A stretch of 27,064 bases of DNA from CAZAOY01 sp964486925 (lineage in GTDB: Bacteria; Bacillota; Clostridia; Oscillospirales; Ruminococcaceae): assembly GCA_964486925.1 (NCBI GenBank), contig CAZAOY010000034.1, forward strand, positions 1 to 27,064. Direction: 5' to 3'. The first letter of the stretch is position 1; every line of letters starts with the position of its first letter. A program made the position numbers and the translations under genes. Of the stretch, positions 1 through 7,562 are shown piece by piece. The notes under the pieces were generated by a model, which had not been told where the DNA came from, ran no database searches, and worked only from the letters and a program-made list of their open reading frames with translations.

Positions 1-59
1 CTTTTGCTATGCTATCTTGTATACCCTATATTTAAATTTGAATAAAATAAAATTTGTAC

Positions 60-88
60 TTGCATTTTGGAGAGAAATGTAGTATAAT
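60..88 (+). promoter_or_regulatory. Sigma-A promoter of nfnAB
   Basis: A -35 box TTGCAT at 60-65 and a perfect -10 box TATAAT at 83-88 are separated by 17 nt. Transcription would start near 94-96, leaving a 5' untranslated leader of about 200 nt before the nfnA start codon. The region upstream (1-59) is AT-rich and shows no gene. Confidence 0.8.
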
Positions 89-94
89 ATATAT

Positions 95-292
95 ATATTA
101 CTACCTAAAAACAATGGCTTTAGATAGTCAAAGGACTAAAAAACTGCACCTTTAGTTTTTAAACGGTGCTAAGGCTACCCATATCCAATAAGCGGGTAGT
201 TGGCTATCTACATAGTTGAACGTGAGGTGTTTCCTGCTTTATTCAACAAGTATAAGGTATCTTTGCGAATTTTAATTTATAGGAGATGGGTT
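95..292 (+). ncRNA. Structured 5' leader of nfnAB, candidate cis-regulatory RNA
   Basis: The leader can fold into a closed three-way junction. The closing helix is TAGATAGTCAA (121-131) with TTGGCTATCTA (200-210), 11 pairs including one G-U. The second helix is GCACC (146-150) with GGTGC (165-169), extended by TTTA/TAAA inside. The third is CTACCC (175-180) with GGGTAG (194-199). The A-rich joining strand (139-145) is complementary to the second hairpin's T-rich loop, a possible pseudoknot. Downstream, GTTGAA (215-220) can pair with TTCAAC (242-247). TTTCCT (230-235) can pair with AGGAGA of the ribosome binding site (281-286), so translational control is conceivable. I cannot assign it to a riboswitch family I know. 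The structure is seen in the sequence; the function is inferred. Confidence 0.5.
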
Positions 293-1144
293 ATGTATCG
301 GATTACTGATAAAATACAGCTTAATGAGAGTGTTGTACTAATGAAGGTTCTTGCTCCGTTTATTGCAAAAAAGGCGATGGCAGGTCAGTTTATTATCTTT
401 AGGATTGATGAAAAAAGCGAGCGTGTACCCCTTACTATTGCGGACTACGACCGTGAGGGTGGTACGGTTACAATTATATTCCAGACGATAGGAGGGTCTA
501 CTAAACGACTGTCCTCTCTTAATGTTGGGGATTCGATACTGGATTTTGTAGGGCCTTTGGGTACTCCATCCCACTTTGACGGGGTGAGCAAGGCGGCGGT
601 TATCGGTGGCGGGGTTGGCTGTGCTATTGCCTATCCGCAGGCTAAAATGCTCTACAACATGGGTTGTGAGGTGGACGTCATAGCAGGATTTCGTAACAAG
701 GATATCGTTATCCTAGAGGATGAGATGAAGGCGGTATCCACAAACTGCACCATAACTACCGACGACGGAAGCTACGGCGAGAAGGGTTTTGTTACCGACA
801 CTCTAAAGAAGTCGCTTGAGAGCGGCGTTTCATACGATATCGTAGTAGCTATAGGCCCTGTGCCGATGATGAGAGCTATCTGCGAGGTGACACGTCCATA
901 TGGTATTAAGACCATTGTATCGCTAAACCCAATTATGATTGACGGTACAGGTATGTGCGGCGGTTGTAGGGTTACGGTTGGCGGCGAGATTAAGTTTGCC
1001 TGCGTTGACGGCCCTGACTTTGACGGTCATCAAGTGGACTTTGACGAGTTAATGAGAAGAAATAGATTCTATAAAGAGGAGGAACAACGTGTAGTTACAA
1101 GAAGCGAGGACTGCACGCTGTTAGGGGGGAATCACCATGGCTAA
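293..1144 (+). CDS. nfnA: NfnA-like FAD/NAD-binding subunit of NADH-dependent ferredoxin:NADP+ oxidoreductase
   Basis: This is the small subunit of a two-subunit flavin/iron-sulfur oxidoreductase (NfnAB, also annotated SudB or DHOD-electron-transfer-like). In characterised NfnAB it binds FAD and NAD(H) and bifurcates electrons among NADH, ferredoxin and NADPH in the cytoplasm. The 283-residue product matches known NfnA length. Visible motifs are the FAD-binding RVPLTIAD near residue 50, the nucleotide-binding AVIGGGVGCAIAYP near 105, and a C-terminal [2Fe-2S] site with an Asp, CGGC and a later FACVDGP Cys around 218-237. The start at 293 is chosen because AGGAGATGGG lies just upstream; an in-frame start at 200 lies inside the leader structure and lacks a binding site. 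It overlaps nfnB by 8 bp. Sulfide dehydrogenase activity is the alternative assignment. Confidence 0.85.
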   Translation: MYRITDKIQLNESVVLMKVLAPFIAKKAMAGQFIIFRIDEKSERVPLTIADYDREGGTVTIIFQTIGGSTKRLSSLNVGDSILDFVGPLGTPSHFDGVSKAAVIGGGVGCAIAYPQAKMLYNMGCEVDVIAGFRNKDIVILEDEMKAVSTNCTITTDDGSYGEKGFVTDTLKKSLESGVSYDIVVAIGPVPMMRAICEVTRPYGIKTIVSLNPIMIDGTGMCGGCRVTVGGEIKFACVDGPDFDGHQVDFDELMRRNRFYKEEEQRVVTRSEDCTLLGGNHHG

Positions 1145-2525
1145 TATGTCGCTAGAGAAGATAAAGATGCCCGAGCAGGACGGGTTAGTGCGCCGTAACA
1201 ACTTTTTAGAGGTATCCCTTGGTTACACCGAGGATATGGCGGTTGAGGAAGCAACCAGATGTATTAATTGCAAGAATAAGCCTTGTGTAAACGGATGTCC
1301 TGTTAACGTTAGGATACCCGAGTTTATCCAAAAGGTTGCAAGCCGTGACTTTGCGGGGGCTTACGAGATACTAACCTCAACCAACGCTCTGCCGGCGGTT
1401 TGCGGTAGGGTGTGTCCGCAGGAGATACAGTGTGAGCAGAAGTGTGTTAGAGGGATAAAGGGCGAGCCTGTAGCAATTGGTAGGCTTGAGAGGTTTGTAG
1501 CGGACTGGTATCTGCAAAACGGTGACAGCAAGGAGATAAAGATTACACCAAACGGCAATCAGGTTGCGGTTATCGGAGCGGGCCCTGCGGGACTTTCCTG
1601 TGCGGGGGATCTTGCAAAGCTAGGGTACTCCGTTACAATATTTGAAGCCTTCCACGAGGCGGGCGGGGTACTGGTTTATGGTATCCCTGAGTTTAGGCTA
1701 CCAAAGCAGATTGTTAAGAGGGAGATCGATAACCTTAAGGCCATGGGTGTCAAGGTTATGTTAAACATGGTTATAGGTAAGGTTTTATCGATAGATGAGC
1801 TGTTTGAGATGGGATTTAAGGCAGTGTTTATCGGCTCTGGTGCGGGACTTCCGATGTTTTTGGGCACTAAGGGTGAGGGGTTAGTTGGGGTATACTCCGC
1901 TAACGAGTTTTTAACCAGAATTAACCTAATGAAGGCATACGACCAAAACTATGACACCCCGATTAAACATAGCAATGCAGTTGCGGTTATCGGCGGCGGT
2001 AACGTTGCGATGGATGCTGCAAGGTGTGCGAAAAGGCTTGGGGCAGAGAAGGTGTATATAGTATACCGTCGTTCTGAGGCGGAAATGCCTGCACGTTTAG
2101 AGGAGATCCACCACGCTAAAGAGGAAGGGATTGAGTTTTTACTTTTACATAATCCAGTGGAGTTTATCCCTGATGAAAACGGCAAGGTATGTAGCATGGA
2201 ATGTGTAAGGATGGAGCTAGGCGAGCCAGATTCATCCGGGCGCAGAAGTCCTGTAGTTATCGAGGGAAGCAACTATAGGGTTCCGGTTGACAGTGTTATC
2301 ATGGCGGTAGGGACATCCCCAAATCCGCTAATCCGATCCACCACCAAAGGCTTAGAAGCCAACAGATGGGGATGTATAGTAGCGGACGACAATGCTAAGA
2401 CCTCTCGTGAGGGTGTATTTGCGGGCGGTGACGCTGTTACCGGTGCGGCAACTGTAATCCTAGCCATGGGTGCCGGCAAAATTGCCGCAAACTCAATCCA
2501 CGAGTACATCAAGGGATTAGAGTAG
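1137..2525 (+). CDS. nfnB: NfnB / GltA-like NADPH-dependent flavoprotein with two [4Fe-4S] clusters
   Basis: This large subunit (462 aa) belongs to the glutamate synthase small-subunit (GltD) family and is the usual partner of NfnA. The N-terminus carries two four-cysteine groups, C42/C45/C50/C54 and C89/C93/C99/C103, as expected for two [4Fe-4S] clusters. An FAD Rossmann motif GAGPAG lies at 147-152 and an NADPH-binding motif AVIGGGNVAMDAAR near 280, followed by the YRRSEAEMPAR segment typical of the family. The start is preceded by TTAGGGGGG and overlaps nfnA, so the two are translationally coupled. Automated annotation often calls such proteins GltA/GltD. The adjacent nfnA favours NfnAB, but supplying electrons to the split glutamate synthase at 14338-19783 cannot be excluded. 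Confidence 0.85.
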   Translation: MANMSLEKIKMPEQDGLVRRNNFLEVSLGYTEDMAVEEATRCINCKNKPCVNGCPVNVRIPEFIQKVASRDFAGAYEILTSTNALPAVCGRVCPQEIQCEQKCVRGIKGEPVAIGRLERFVADWYLQNGDSKEIKITPNGNQVAVIGAGPAGLSCAGDLAKLGYSVTIFEAFHEAGGVLVYGIPEFRLPKQIVKREIDNLKAMGVKVMLNMVIGKVLSIDELFEMGFKAVFIGSGAGLPMFLGTKGEGLVGVYSANEFLTRINLMKAYDQNYDTPIKHSNAVAVIGGGNVAMDAARCAKRLGAEKVYIVYRRSEAEMPARLEEIHHAKEEGIEFLLLHNPVEFIPDENGKVCSMECVRMELGEPDSSGRRSPVVIEGSNYRVPVDSVIMAVGTSPNPLIRSTTKGLEANRWGCIVADDNAKTSREGVFAGGDAVTGAATVILAMGAGKIAANSIHEYIKGLE

Positions 2526-2539
2526 GAATTTATATTTTT

Positions 2540-2574
2540 CAGTAGCTGTGACGAACGTCACAGCTACTGTTTTG
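2540..2574. terminator. Bidirectional intrinsic terminator between nfnB and the AraC regulator
   Basis: CAGTAGCTGTGAC pairs perfectly with GTCACAGCTACTG around a GAAC tetraloop. It is flanked by a T-rich tract on each strand (upstream TTTATATTTTT read in reverse as A-rich, downstream TGTTTTG). It sits between two convergent genes. Confidence 0.85.
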
Positions 2575-2608
2575 TTGTTATTGGGTTGTTACCCATTGCC
2601 TTGCCAAG

Positions 2609-3484
2609 CTATAACCCCCTGAACTCGGTGGGGGTCATGTTATAGTGTTTTTTAAATACGTAGCTAAAGTAAACGTTGTCGTTAAACCCACATTCAAAGG
2701 CTATGTCACCTATGGTGAGGGTGGTCATTAGTAGTAGCTGTTTTGCTTGCTCCAGTCGTAACATGGTTATGTAGTTGTTTGGGGTTATCCCCATAGCATT
2801 TTTGAAAACCGCTTGAAAGTAGTTCGTGCTTACACCAACATGCGCGGCTACATCCTCCACCCTTATGCTCTCCTTGTACCGCTCACGGATAAACTGGGTG
2901 GATCGTTTTATTATAACGTTGTAGGTCTTGTATCGGTTGTTGTTAAGATTCGCCGCCTTAAAAAGCTTTATTATAACCCTAGTTAAATCTGACCTTATCT
3001 CAAGCCTTGAGATATCGGAGTTAATCGTATAATTTTGATATATCCTCCAGATCAGCGCATCAATTCCCTTGCAGTAGTCGGCAGGTATACGCCTGCCGAT
3101 GTTATCAAGTATGCTGTTTCTATAGTTTTTTTGTGCCTTCTGGGCCGACCCAAAAAATTCATATCCATCTAGCTTTTCTTTGATGGTATCCCTATCTCCG
3201 ACCACATCAAAGCAAAGGTTTATACAGCTGTATGGCATAACCCCCGCAACCCTCTGACCGGGCTTTCTAAAGTTAATATCCCCCTTGTTAAAGGGTATGT
3301 ACACCCCGTCAACGATAATCCCGCCCTGCGACTGGATAAACAGCTCAATCTCATAATCGTATACCACCCGCTCCACAAGGTTACCGTTTAACGAGGTCTT
3401 GTACCCGTCAAATGTCCTAGAGGATAGCAAGGTCATGTTCATATCGTTAACGTCAAGATAATCATTCCCCTTTACCTGCTCCAT
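2609..3484 (-). CDS. AraC family transcriptional regulator
   Basis: This 291-residue protein has the standard AraC/XylS layout: an N-terminal sensing region of about 180 residues of the cupin-like type and a C-terminal double helix-turn-helix domain (last 100 residues or so). Visible landmarks are VEDVAAHVGVSTNYFQAVFK for the first HTH and IGDIAFECGFNDNVYFS followed by FKKHYNMTPTEFR for the second and the family signature. The start at 3484 is preceded by AGGCGGTGG; a start 42 bp upstream lacks a binding site. The gene is divergent from the URO-D gene at 3617 and shares an intergenic region carrying palindromes, so it probably controls that gene and itself. The ligand cannot be predicted. Confidence 0.9.
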   Translation of the reverse strand: MEQVKGNDYLDVNDMNMTLLSSRTFDGYKTSLNGNLVERVVYDYEIELFIQSQGGIIVDGVYIPFNKGDINFRKPGQRVAGVMPYSCINLCFDVVGDRDTIKEKLDGYEFFGSAQKAQKNYRNSILDNIGRRIPADYCKGIDALIWRIYQNYTINSDISRLEIRSDLTRVIIKLFKAANLNNNRYKTYNVIIKRSTQFIRERYKESIRVEDVAAHVGVSTNYFQAVFKNAMGITPNNYITMLRLEQAKQLLLMTTLTIGDIAFECGFNDNVYFSYVFKKHYNMTPTEFRGL

Positions 3485-3516
3485 AAATCCACCGCCTAAT
3501 TCTATATCTTTGAATA

Positions 3517-3545
3517 ATTTTATCATAGAATTTCTATATAGTCAA
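3517..3545 (-). promoter_or_regulatory. Promoter of the AraC-type gene with an internal palindrome
   Basis: On the minus strand, TTGACT (3545-3540) and TAAAAT (3522-3517) are spaced by 17 nt. The spacer holds a perfect 6-bp inverted repeat, ATAGAA/TTCTAT around one base (3525-3537), a plausible autoregulatory operator. The boxes and palindrome are seen; the operator role is inferred. Confidence 0.7.
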
Positions 3546-3572
3546 TAGCTTTTCGATAACAAATTTTTATGA

Positions 3573-3596
3573 TTTATGGTAAAATACTACCATAAA
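3573..3596. promoter_or_regulatory. Operator-like inverted repeat at the URO-D promoter
   Basis: TTTATGGTA (3573-3581) and TACCATAAA (3588-3596) form a perfect 9-bp inverted repeat with a 6-nt spacer. It overlaps the likely -10 box TAAAAT (3580-3585) and the transcription start of the gene at 3617. No good -35 box is visible, which fits an activator-dependent or repressible promoter. The neighbouring AraC protein is the natural candidate binder, although AraC-family sites are more often direct repeats. Confidence 0.5.
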
Positions 3597-3616
3597 CAAT
3601 AGGAGAGGGGAATTTT

Positions 3617-4696
3617 ATGAACGGAAAAGAACGTATATCACGGATACTAAAACATCAACCGGTGGACAGGATAGGGGTGTTTGAACACTTTTGGGGTGAC
3701 ACCTACAAGCACTACCTAGAGCAGGGTCACATTAAAGAGGGGGAAAGCTTTGAGGATAACCTAGGGCTTGATATGCAGTCCTGCTGGGCGTTTAACCTAA
3801 TGGCGGATCTGGATTTCACACAGGAGATTATAAGCGAAACCGAGGATACCATAACCTACCTTGACGGTAACGGTGCGTCACTAAAGCGCCACAAATTCCA
3901 CGATACCACCCCAGAGCATGTTGACTTTACCGTAAAATGCGCCGAGGATTGGGAACGTTATAAACCATTTTTAACCACCCTAGATGAAAGACGGATAAAC
4001 TTTGAGGAATACCGCAAGGCGAAGGAAGAAGCGGCGAAGGCGGGAAGATTCTTTGTATGGTCTGGGGTTAACGTGTTTGAATGCATCCACCCAATCTGTG
4101 GTCATGAAAACATGCTTGTAGGGATGGCGCTCGAACCTGAATGGATACTGGATATGGCAAAAACCTATACCGACCTTTTAATCGGGCTTCAAAAGATACT
4201 GTTTGAGAAGGAAGGCAAGCCTGACGGAATCTGGTACTACGAGGATATGGGCTACAAGCTAACACCGTTTATGTCCCCTACAATGTACCGTGAGCTTATA
4301 ATGCCGTCCCATAAAGAAACTATCGATTATGCGCACTCTATCGGACTTCCGGTTATCATGCATTCCTGCGGGTTTATCGAGCCGTTACTGCCTGATATGA
4401 TTGAAGCGGGGATTGACTGTTTACAGGTTATCGAGATTAAGGCGGGGATGGATCTACTGCGTATCCATGAAAAGTTTGGTGATAGGATAGCGCTAATGGG
4501 CGGTATCGATGTTAGAGAGCTGTATACTAACGATAAGGCAAGGATTGATGCAGAGCTTGCCGCAAAGATCCCTACCGTGAAAAAGGGTTACGGATATGTT
4601 CTACACAGCGACCATTCCATCCCTAAAACCGTTGACTATGAAACCCTAAGATACTATATTAAAAAGGGTCTTGAGTTAGGTACATATTCAGAATAG
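3617..4696 (+). CDS. Uroporphyrinogen decarboxylase (URO-D) superfamily protein
   Basis: This 359-residue protein has the URO-D/MtaA superfamily fold signature. It begins with the typical MNGKERISRILKHQPVDRIG stretch and has HSCGFIEPLLPDMIEAGID around residue 250, a GGIDVREL segment near 295 and HSDHSIP near 335. Members without heme-pathway context are usually corrinoid-dependent methyltransferases or proteins of unknown substrate. No other heme gene is nearby, so HemE is unlikely. HxC of the zinc site is present, but the C-terminal ligand position reads HSDHS rather than the Cys of classical MtaA. The start is preceded by AGGAGAGGGG. It is a single-gene transcript with its own terminator, divergent from an AraC regulator. 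Confidence 0.75.
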   Translation: MNGKERISRILKHQPVDRIGVFEHFWGDTYKHYLEQGHIKEGESFEDNLGLDMQSCWAFNLMADLDFTQEIISETEDTITYLDGNGASLKRHKFHDTTPEHVDFTVKCAEDWERYKPFLTTLDERRINFEEYRKAKEEAAKAGRFFVWSGVNVFECIHPICGHENMLVGMALEPEWILDMAKTYTDLLIGLQKILFEKEGKPDGIWYYEDMGYKLTPFMSPTMYRELIMPSHKETIDYAHSIGLPVIMHSCGFIEPLLPDMIEAGIDCLQVIEIKAGMDLLRIHEKFGDRIALMGGIDVRELYTNDKARIDAELAAKIPTVKKGYGYVLHSDHSIPKTVDYETLRYYIKKGLELGTYSE

Positions 4697-4709
4697 TAAA
4701 AGGCTATGC

Positions 4710-4746
4710 AAAACAGGGAACGCATATTTAATGTGTTCCCTGTTTT
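4710..4746 (+). terminator. Intrinsic terminator of the URO-D gene
   Basis: AAAACAGGGAACGCAT pairs with ATGTGTTCCCTGTTTT around an ATTTA loop, giving a 16-bp stem with one G-U pair. The 3' side ends in TGTTTTG. Confidence 0.85.
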
Positions 4747-4867
4747 GATGTTAATGCTTAGTAAACAATAATTATACCATAAGGCTGATGAAACGCGGGT
4801 CAAAATCTGACGTATTTTAATGGGATTTTAGATAAATATCGTAGCTTAAATTAGGTATAATTAACCC

Positions 4868-4896
4868 TTGAAAAAGCAGAAAAATTATGGTATACT
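4868..4896 (+). promoter_or_regulatory. Promoter of the leader ORF and MFS gene
   Basis: TTGAAA (4868-4873) and TATACT (4891-4896) are separated by exactly 17 nt. Transcription would start near 4903, giving a leader of about 178 nt before the MFS start codon. The stretch from 4747 to 4867 shows no other gene or structure that I can support. Confidence 0.75.
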
Positions 4897-4925
4897 GTAG
4901 ACACATAATCGAAAGGAAGGATAGT

Positions 4926-4952
4926 ATGTATAACATTCGTTACCCCTGTTAA
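4926..4952 (+). CDS. Eight-codon leader peptide upstream of the MFS gene
   Basis: ATG at 4926 opens the short frame MYNIRYPC followed by TAA at 4950. It is preceded by a strong ribosome binding site, AAAGGAAGG (4912-4920), at the correct spacing and about 23 nt after the predicted transcription start. Short leader ORFs in front of drug exporters and resistance genes often act by ribosome stalling, which would fit here. The same frame stays open after TAA through the tandem repeat to a second stop at 5046, so a decayed longer peptide is the alternative. I do not recognise the peptide. Confidence 0.45.
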   Translation: MYNIRYPC

Positions 4953-4958
4953 GCCTTA

Positions 4959-5036
4959 GTACGACATACGTCGTCCTTTGTACGATCTCCGTCGTCCTTT
5001 GTACGATCTCCGTCGCAATTTGCACGACCCCCTCCG
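4959..5036. repeat. 21-bp tandem repeat, about 3.5 units, in the MFS leader
   Basis: Units begin at about 4959, 4980 and 5001 with the pattern GTACGAYMTMCGTCGTCCTTT; a degenerate partial unit begins at about 5022 (GCACGA...). The first unit reads GTACGACATACGTCGTCC and the second differs mainly at ATAC versus CTCC. Each unit contains a small potential hairpin, ACGAY with GTCGT around a 4-nt loop. The period is a multiple of three, so the plus frame repeats FVRSPSS and the minus frame RRRSYKG. The repeat lies between the leader ORF and the MFS ribosome binding site. Confidence 0.85.
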
Positions 5037-5080
5037 TCTTGTATATAACTTTAATTATATTTGAGAAGTAGGAGGGTTAA

Positions 5081-6256
5081 ATGGAGTTTTACAAAAATAG
5101 ATGGATTATCTATGGAATATGTTTTTTTCACAACCTAATCCCCGCATATGTGATTGAGCGACTTTTTTGGCAGGAGCGGGGGATGACGGTGCAGATGGTG
5201 GTGTACTGTGAGATTATCTATGCCTTGACGATAGTGCTGTTTGAAGTACCATCGGGGATCTTGGCTGATAGGATTGGTAGAAAGAAGCTGGTGGTGATTA
5301 GCGCTGTTGTGCCTTGTCTAGAGTTTTTAATCTTAATACAGGCGCATTCCTTCTTTATCTTTGGCGCAGTTTCATTTATAGCGGGTATCAGCACTGCCTT
5401 TTCAAGTGGGGCGACCAACGCGCTGTTATACGACTCACTGGCACAGTCAAACCGTACCCATGAATTTGAGGCTGTGGTCGGAAAGGCGAATGCCTTTGAT
5501 TTTACAGCGGCGCTAATTGCTTCGATATCGGGTGGTTTTTTAGCGGTTAGCTTTGGGTTTACCTTTAACTACTGGGTATCGGCGGGTAGCTGTGTTATAG
5601 CGCTTATACTGTCTTTATGCCTTGCAGAGCCATCGAAGGTTTTCCTTGATGATGAGAAGCGTGGGTCGTGGTTATCCATTGCTAAAAAGGCGGTATCCTG
5701 CTTTAAGGATAGGGTAGCGTTACTAAAGATTGTGATAAACGCCGCTATTGTAGCCGCTTTTGTTGTTTATATAGATGAGTTTTGGCAGATATACCTTAGC
5801 CATGTTGGGGTAGGGGTGTTGTTCTTTGGGGTTGTCGGTTCGGTGTTAGCTTTTGTAAGAATACCAAGCTCTATCGTTGCCTCGACTCTTTTAAAACGGT
5901 TTTCACATCAGAGGATTATGGTGTTTTCTACCCTTGTATGCGGTCTTGGGATAGTATGGGCGGCGGTTAGCCAGAGCGTATTTGGGATAATCGGGATCGG
6001 ATTGTCAATCCTAGTGAGCGGGTTGATCGACCCTGTAGTGATAGGGTATCTTCACCAGAATGCCGATGATGAGGCTAGGGCGACCACCGAATCGGTAGCT
6101 TCGTTAATCGAACGCAGTTTTGGGATAATTATCGGAATTGTATTTGGTTTTATCTCAACTAGATTTAACATTATCACGGGGTTTTGGTTGATAGGCGGCG
6201 GTGTTACGTTGTTATCATTTGTATTCTACAGTGTTTATGGTAGGGATGGTAGATAA
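5081..6256 (+). CDS. MFS transporter, probable drug or metabolite exporter
   Basis: This 391-residue integral membrane protein is rich in hydrophobic segments consistent with 12 helices. It carries the major facilitator motif between helices 2 and 3 (GILADRIGRKKLVV, near residue 62). The length is typical of the drug:H+ antiporter and sugar-efflux groups. The substrate cannot be told from the sequence. ATG at 5081 follows AGGAGGGTTAA. The gene is monocistronic, with a leader containing a short ORF and tandem repeats upstream and a bidirectional terminator downstream, which suggests induced expression. The C-terminus ends shortly after the last helix with a short basic tail. Confidence 0.85.
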   Translation: MEFYKNRWIIYGICFFHNLIPAYVIERLFWQERGMTVQMVVYCEIIYALTIVLFEVPSGILADRIGRKKLVVISAVVPCLEFLILIQAHSFFIFGAVSFIAGISTAFSSGATNALLYDSLAQSNRTHEFEAVVGKANAFDFTAALIASISGGFLAVSFGFTFNYWVSAGSCVIALILSLCLAEPSKVFLDDEKRGSWLSIAKKAVSCFKDRVALLKIVINAAIVAAFVVYIDEFWQIYLSHVGVGVLFFGVVGSVLAFVRIPSSIVASTLLKRFSHQRIMVFSTLVCGLGIVWAAVSQSVFGIIGIGLSILVSGLIDPVVIGYLHQNADDEARATTESVASLIERSFGIIIGIVFGFISTRFNIITGFWLIGGGVTLLSFVFYSVYGRDGR

Positions 6257-6298
6257 CTGTTACATAATTAATAACGCTCATTGAAGATTAGTACACTA

Positions 6299-6343
6299 AA
6301 ATTCCCCTATAAGGTTAGTTTTTCTAGCCTTATAGGGGAATTT
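6299..6343. terminator. Bidirectional terminator between the MFS and MtaA-like genes
   Basis: AAATTCCCCTATAAGGTTAG (6299-6318) pairs with CTAGCCTTATAGGGGAATTT (6324-6343) around TTTTT, a 20-bp stem with one G-U pair in the plus-strand RNA. The A/T-rich ends serve both convergent genes. Confidence 0.9.
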
Positions 6344-6346
6344 ATG

Positions 6347-7390
6347 TTATCCGTTATGCGGGTTGTATGTCTTAGCAACCTCTACCATTAATCTAGCCTT
6401 GCCAAAGTCAGATCCGGAAGGGTATTCACAGCCTGTGGCGAGCATATAGCCGTCGCCCTTGCCGAATATATCGATCTGCTCTTTACAGGTGTTAACCCAC
6501 TCCTCATCGGAGTTTAACACCACCATAGGAGGTGGAACACAGCCGATAAGCGTTACCTTGTCGCCGTACTTTTCCTTGCAGTCCGCAAAGCTTTTGCAGT
6601 CATCCGGAACATGTAAAAACGAGATTGCACAAGGGTTCATCGACTCGATCTGTGCGTCAAAGTAGATCTTCTGTCCGCAGTTATGTATCATTACAAGACA
6701 GTTTCGTTCATGGCAGATGTCGGCAAGCTCCTTAGCAAGCCCGCCCTCCATATCCTTCCACATCTCCTTTGACATAATCGAGCCGGAAGCAAAGAGGGTG
6801 TCTAGCATAATAGCGTTTACCCCTGTGTCGATAAGCGCATTCACATAGTCCTTGAGTGTTTCGTTAATCTCTTTAGCCGCCGCCTTAACAGCGTCGGGGT
6901 CGTCATAGATATCCATATACATATCCTGTTGGTTTCTTAGCATAGAAAGCACCCCAAGAGGGCCAAACACAAACGCTACCACAGGAAACTCGCCGTTAGC
7001 CTTCTCAACAAGCTGTCTGCATACGTCGATATGCATCATCATCCGCTTAGAGGTACGGTAGTCCACCTTCTTTATCTTAGCATAATCCTCGATATCCTGT
7101 ATAACATGGTTACTGTGGTCGGGATGTGCGGCATCATTTTCGTGGAAGATAAGCGTCTGCCCCCATGCATCACACTCCACCGATAGGTCGATTAGGGTAA
7201 CAACACAGTCAAGGTCAAACTCCTTAACACTCTTGTAAAGCGCCTCAGCGCAGATATCAGCGTTGGTTGACCAGTCCTCATAGCTTGCGCCCACAAGCTT
7301 TCGTGTAACACCTGATAGTATCGGGTAAACAGGGGTTCTGTCAGCACCCGTTCGCATTAATGTGGCAACAACTCTTTCCATAGAATTCAT
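6347..7390 (-). CDS. MtaA/CmuA-like URO-D superfamily methyltransferase
   Basis: This 347-residue protein belongs to the URO-D superfamily branch that contains methylcobamide:coenzyme M methyltransferases. The zinc site looks complete: HNCG near residue 238 (HxC) and a Cys in ATGCEYPSGSD near 320, matching the H-X-C-Xn-C arrangement. It differs in these respects from the URO-D protein at 3617. The true acceptor thiol or substrate is unknown, and no corrinoid protein or MtaB-type partner lies in the window. ATG at 7390 is chosen because AGAGGTG lies at good spacing; a GTG nine bases upstream lacks one. It ends directly beside the bidirectional terminator at 6299-6343. Confidence 0.75.
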   Translation of the reverse strand: MNSMERVVATLMRTGADRTPVYPILSGVTRKLVGASYEDWSTNADICAEALYKSVKEFDLDCVVTLIDLSVECDAWGQTLIFHENDAAHPDHSNHVIQDIEDYAKIKKVDYRTSKRMMMHIDVCRQLVEKANGEFPVVAFVFGPLGVLSMLRNQQDMYMDIYDDPDAVKAAAKEINETLKDYVNALIDTGVNAIMLDTLFASGSIMSKEMWKDMEGGLAKELADICHERNCLVMIHNCGQKIYFDAQIESMNPCAISFLHVPDDCKSFADCKEKYGDKVTLIGCVPPPMVVLNSDEEWVNTCKEQIDIFGKGDGYMLATGCEYPSGSDFGKARLMVEVAKTYNPHNG

Positions 7391-7409
7391 AGGTAACACC
7401 TCTTTCGTT

Positions 7410-7430
7410 ATAGTTAGTGACTATATTATA
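7410..7430 (-). promoter_or_regulatory. Possible -10 box and palindrome upstream of the MtaA-like gene
   Basis: On the minus strand a TATAAT lies at 7430-7425, immediately followed by the inverted repeat ATAGT-5 nt-ACTAT (7410-7424). No convincing -35 box is 16-18 nt away. Either an activator-dependent promoter or a chance AT-rich match is possible. Confidence 0.35.
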
Positions 7431-7562
7431 TAGCATTACCTACATAAAAATATTGTATTTAATTTGTAATTTTATAATAATTTAGTTATATTATACAGTA
7501 TAGGTGTGATTTTTTTATGCTTTACATAAGATCTGAATAATGATTAGTCTGCTTCATTTGTG

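Noticed and set aside
200..292. N-terminal extension of nfnA by 31 codons
   Set aside because: It overlaps the folded leader, has no ribosome binding site, and known NfnA proteins start at the position corresponding to 293.
3617..4696. HemE, uroporphyrinogen decarboxylase of heme synthesis
   Set aside because: Motifs fit the wider URO-D superfamily, with a HSCG zinc-site element, and no heme genes are near.
4959..5036. CRISPR array
   Set aside because: Units are contiguous 21-bp repeats without unique spacers.
4926..5048. A single 40-codon protein through the tandem repeat
   Set aside because: TAA interrupts the frame after eight codons; read-through is only kept as an alternative explanation.
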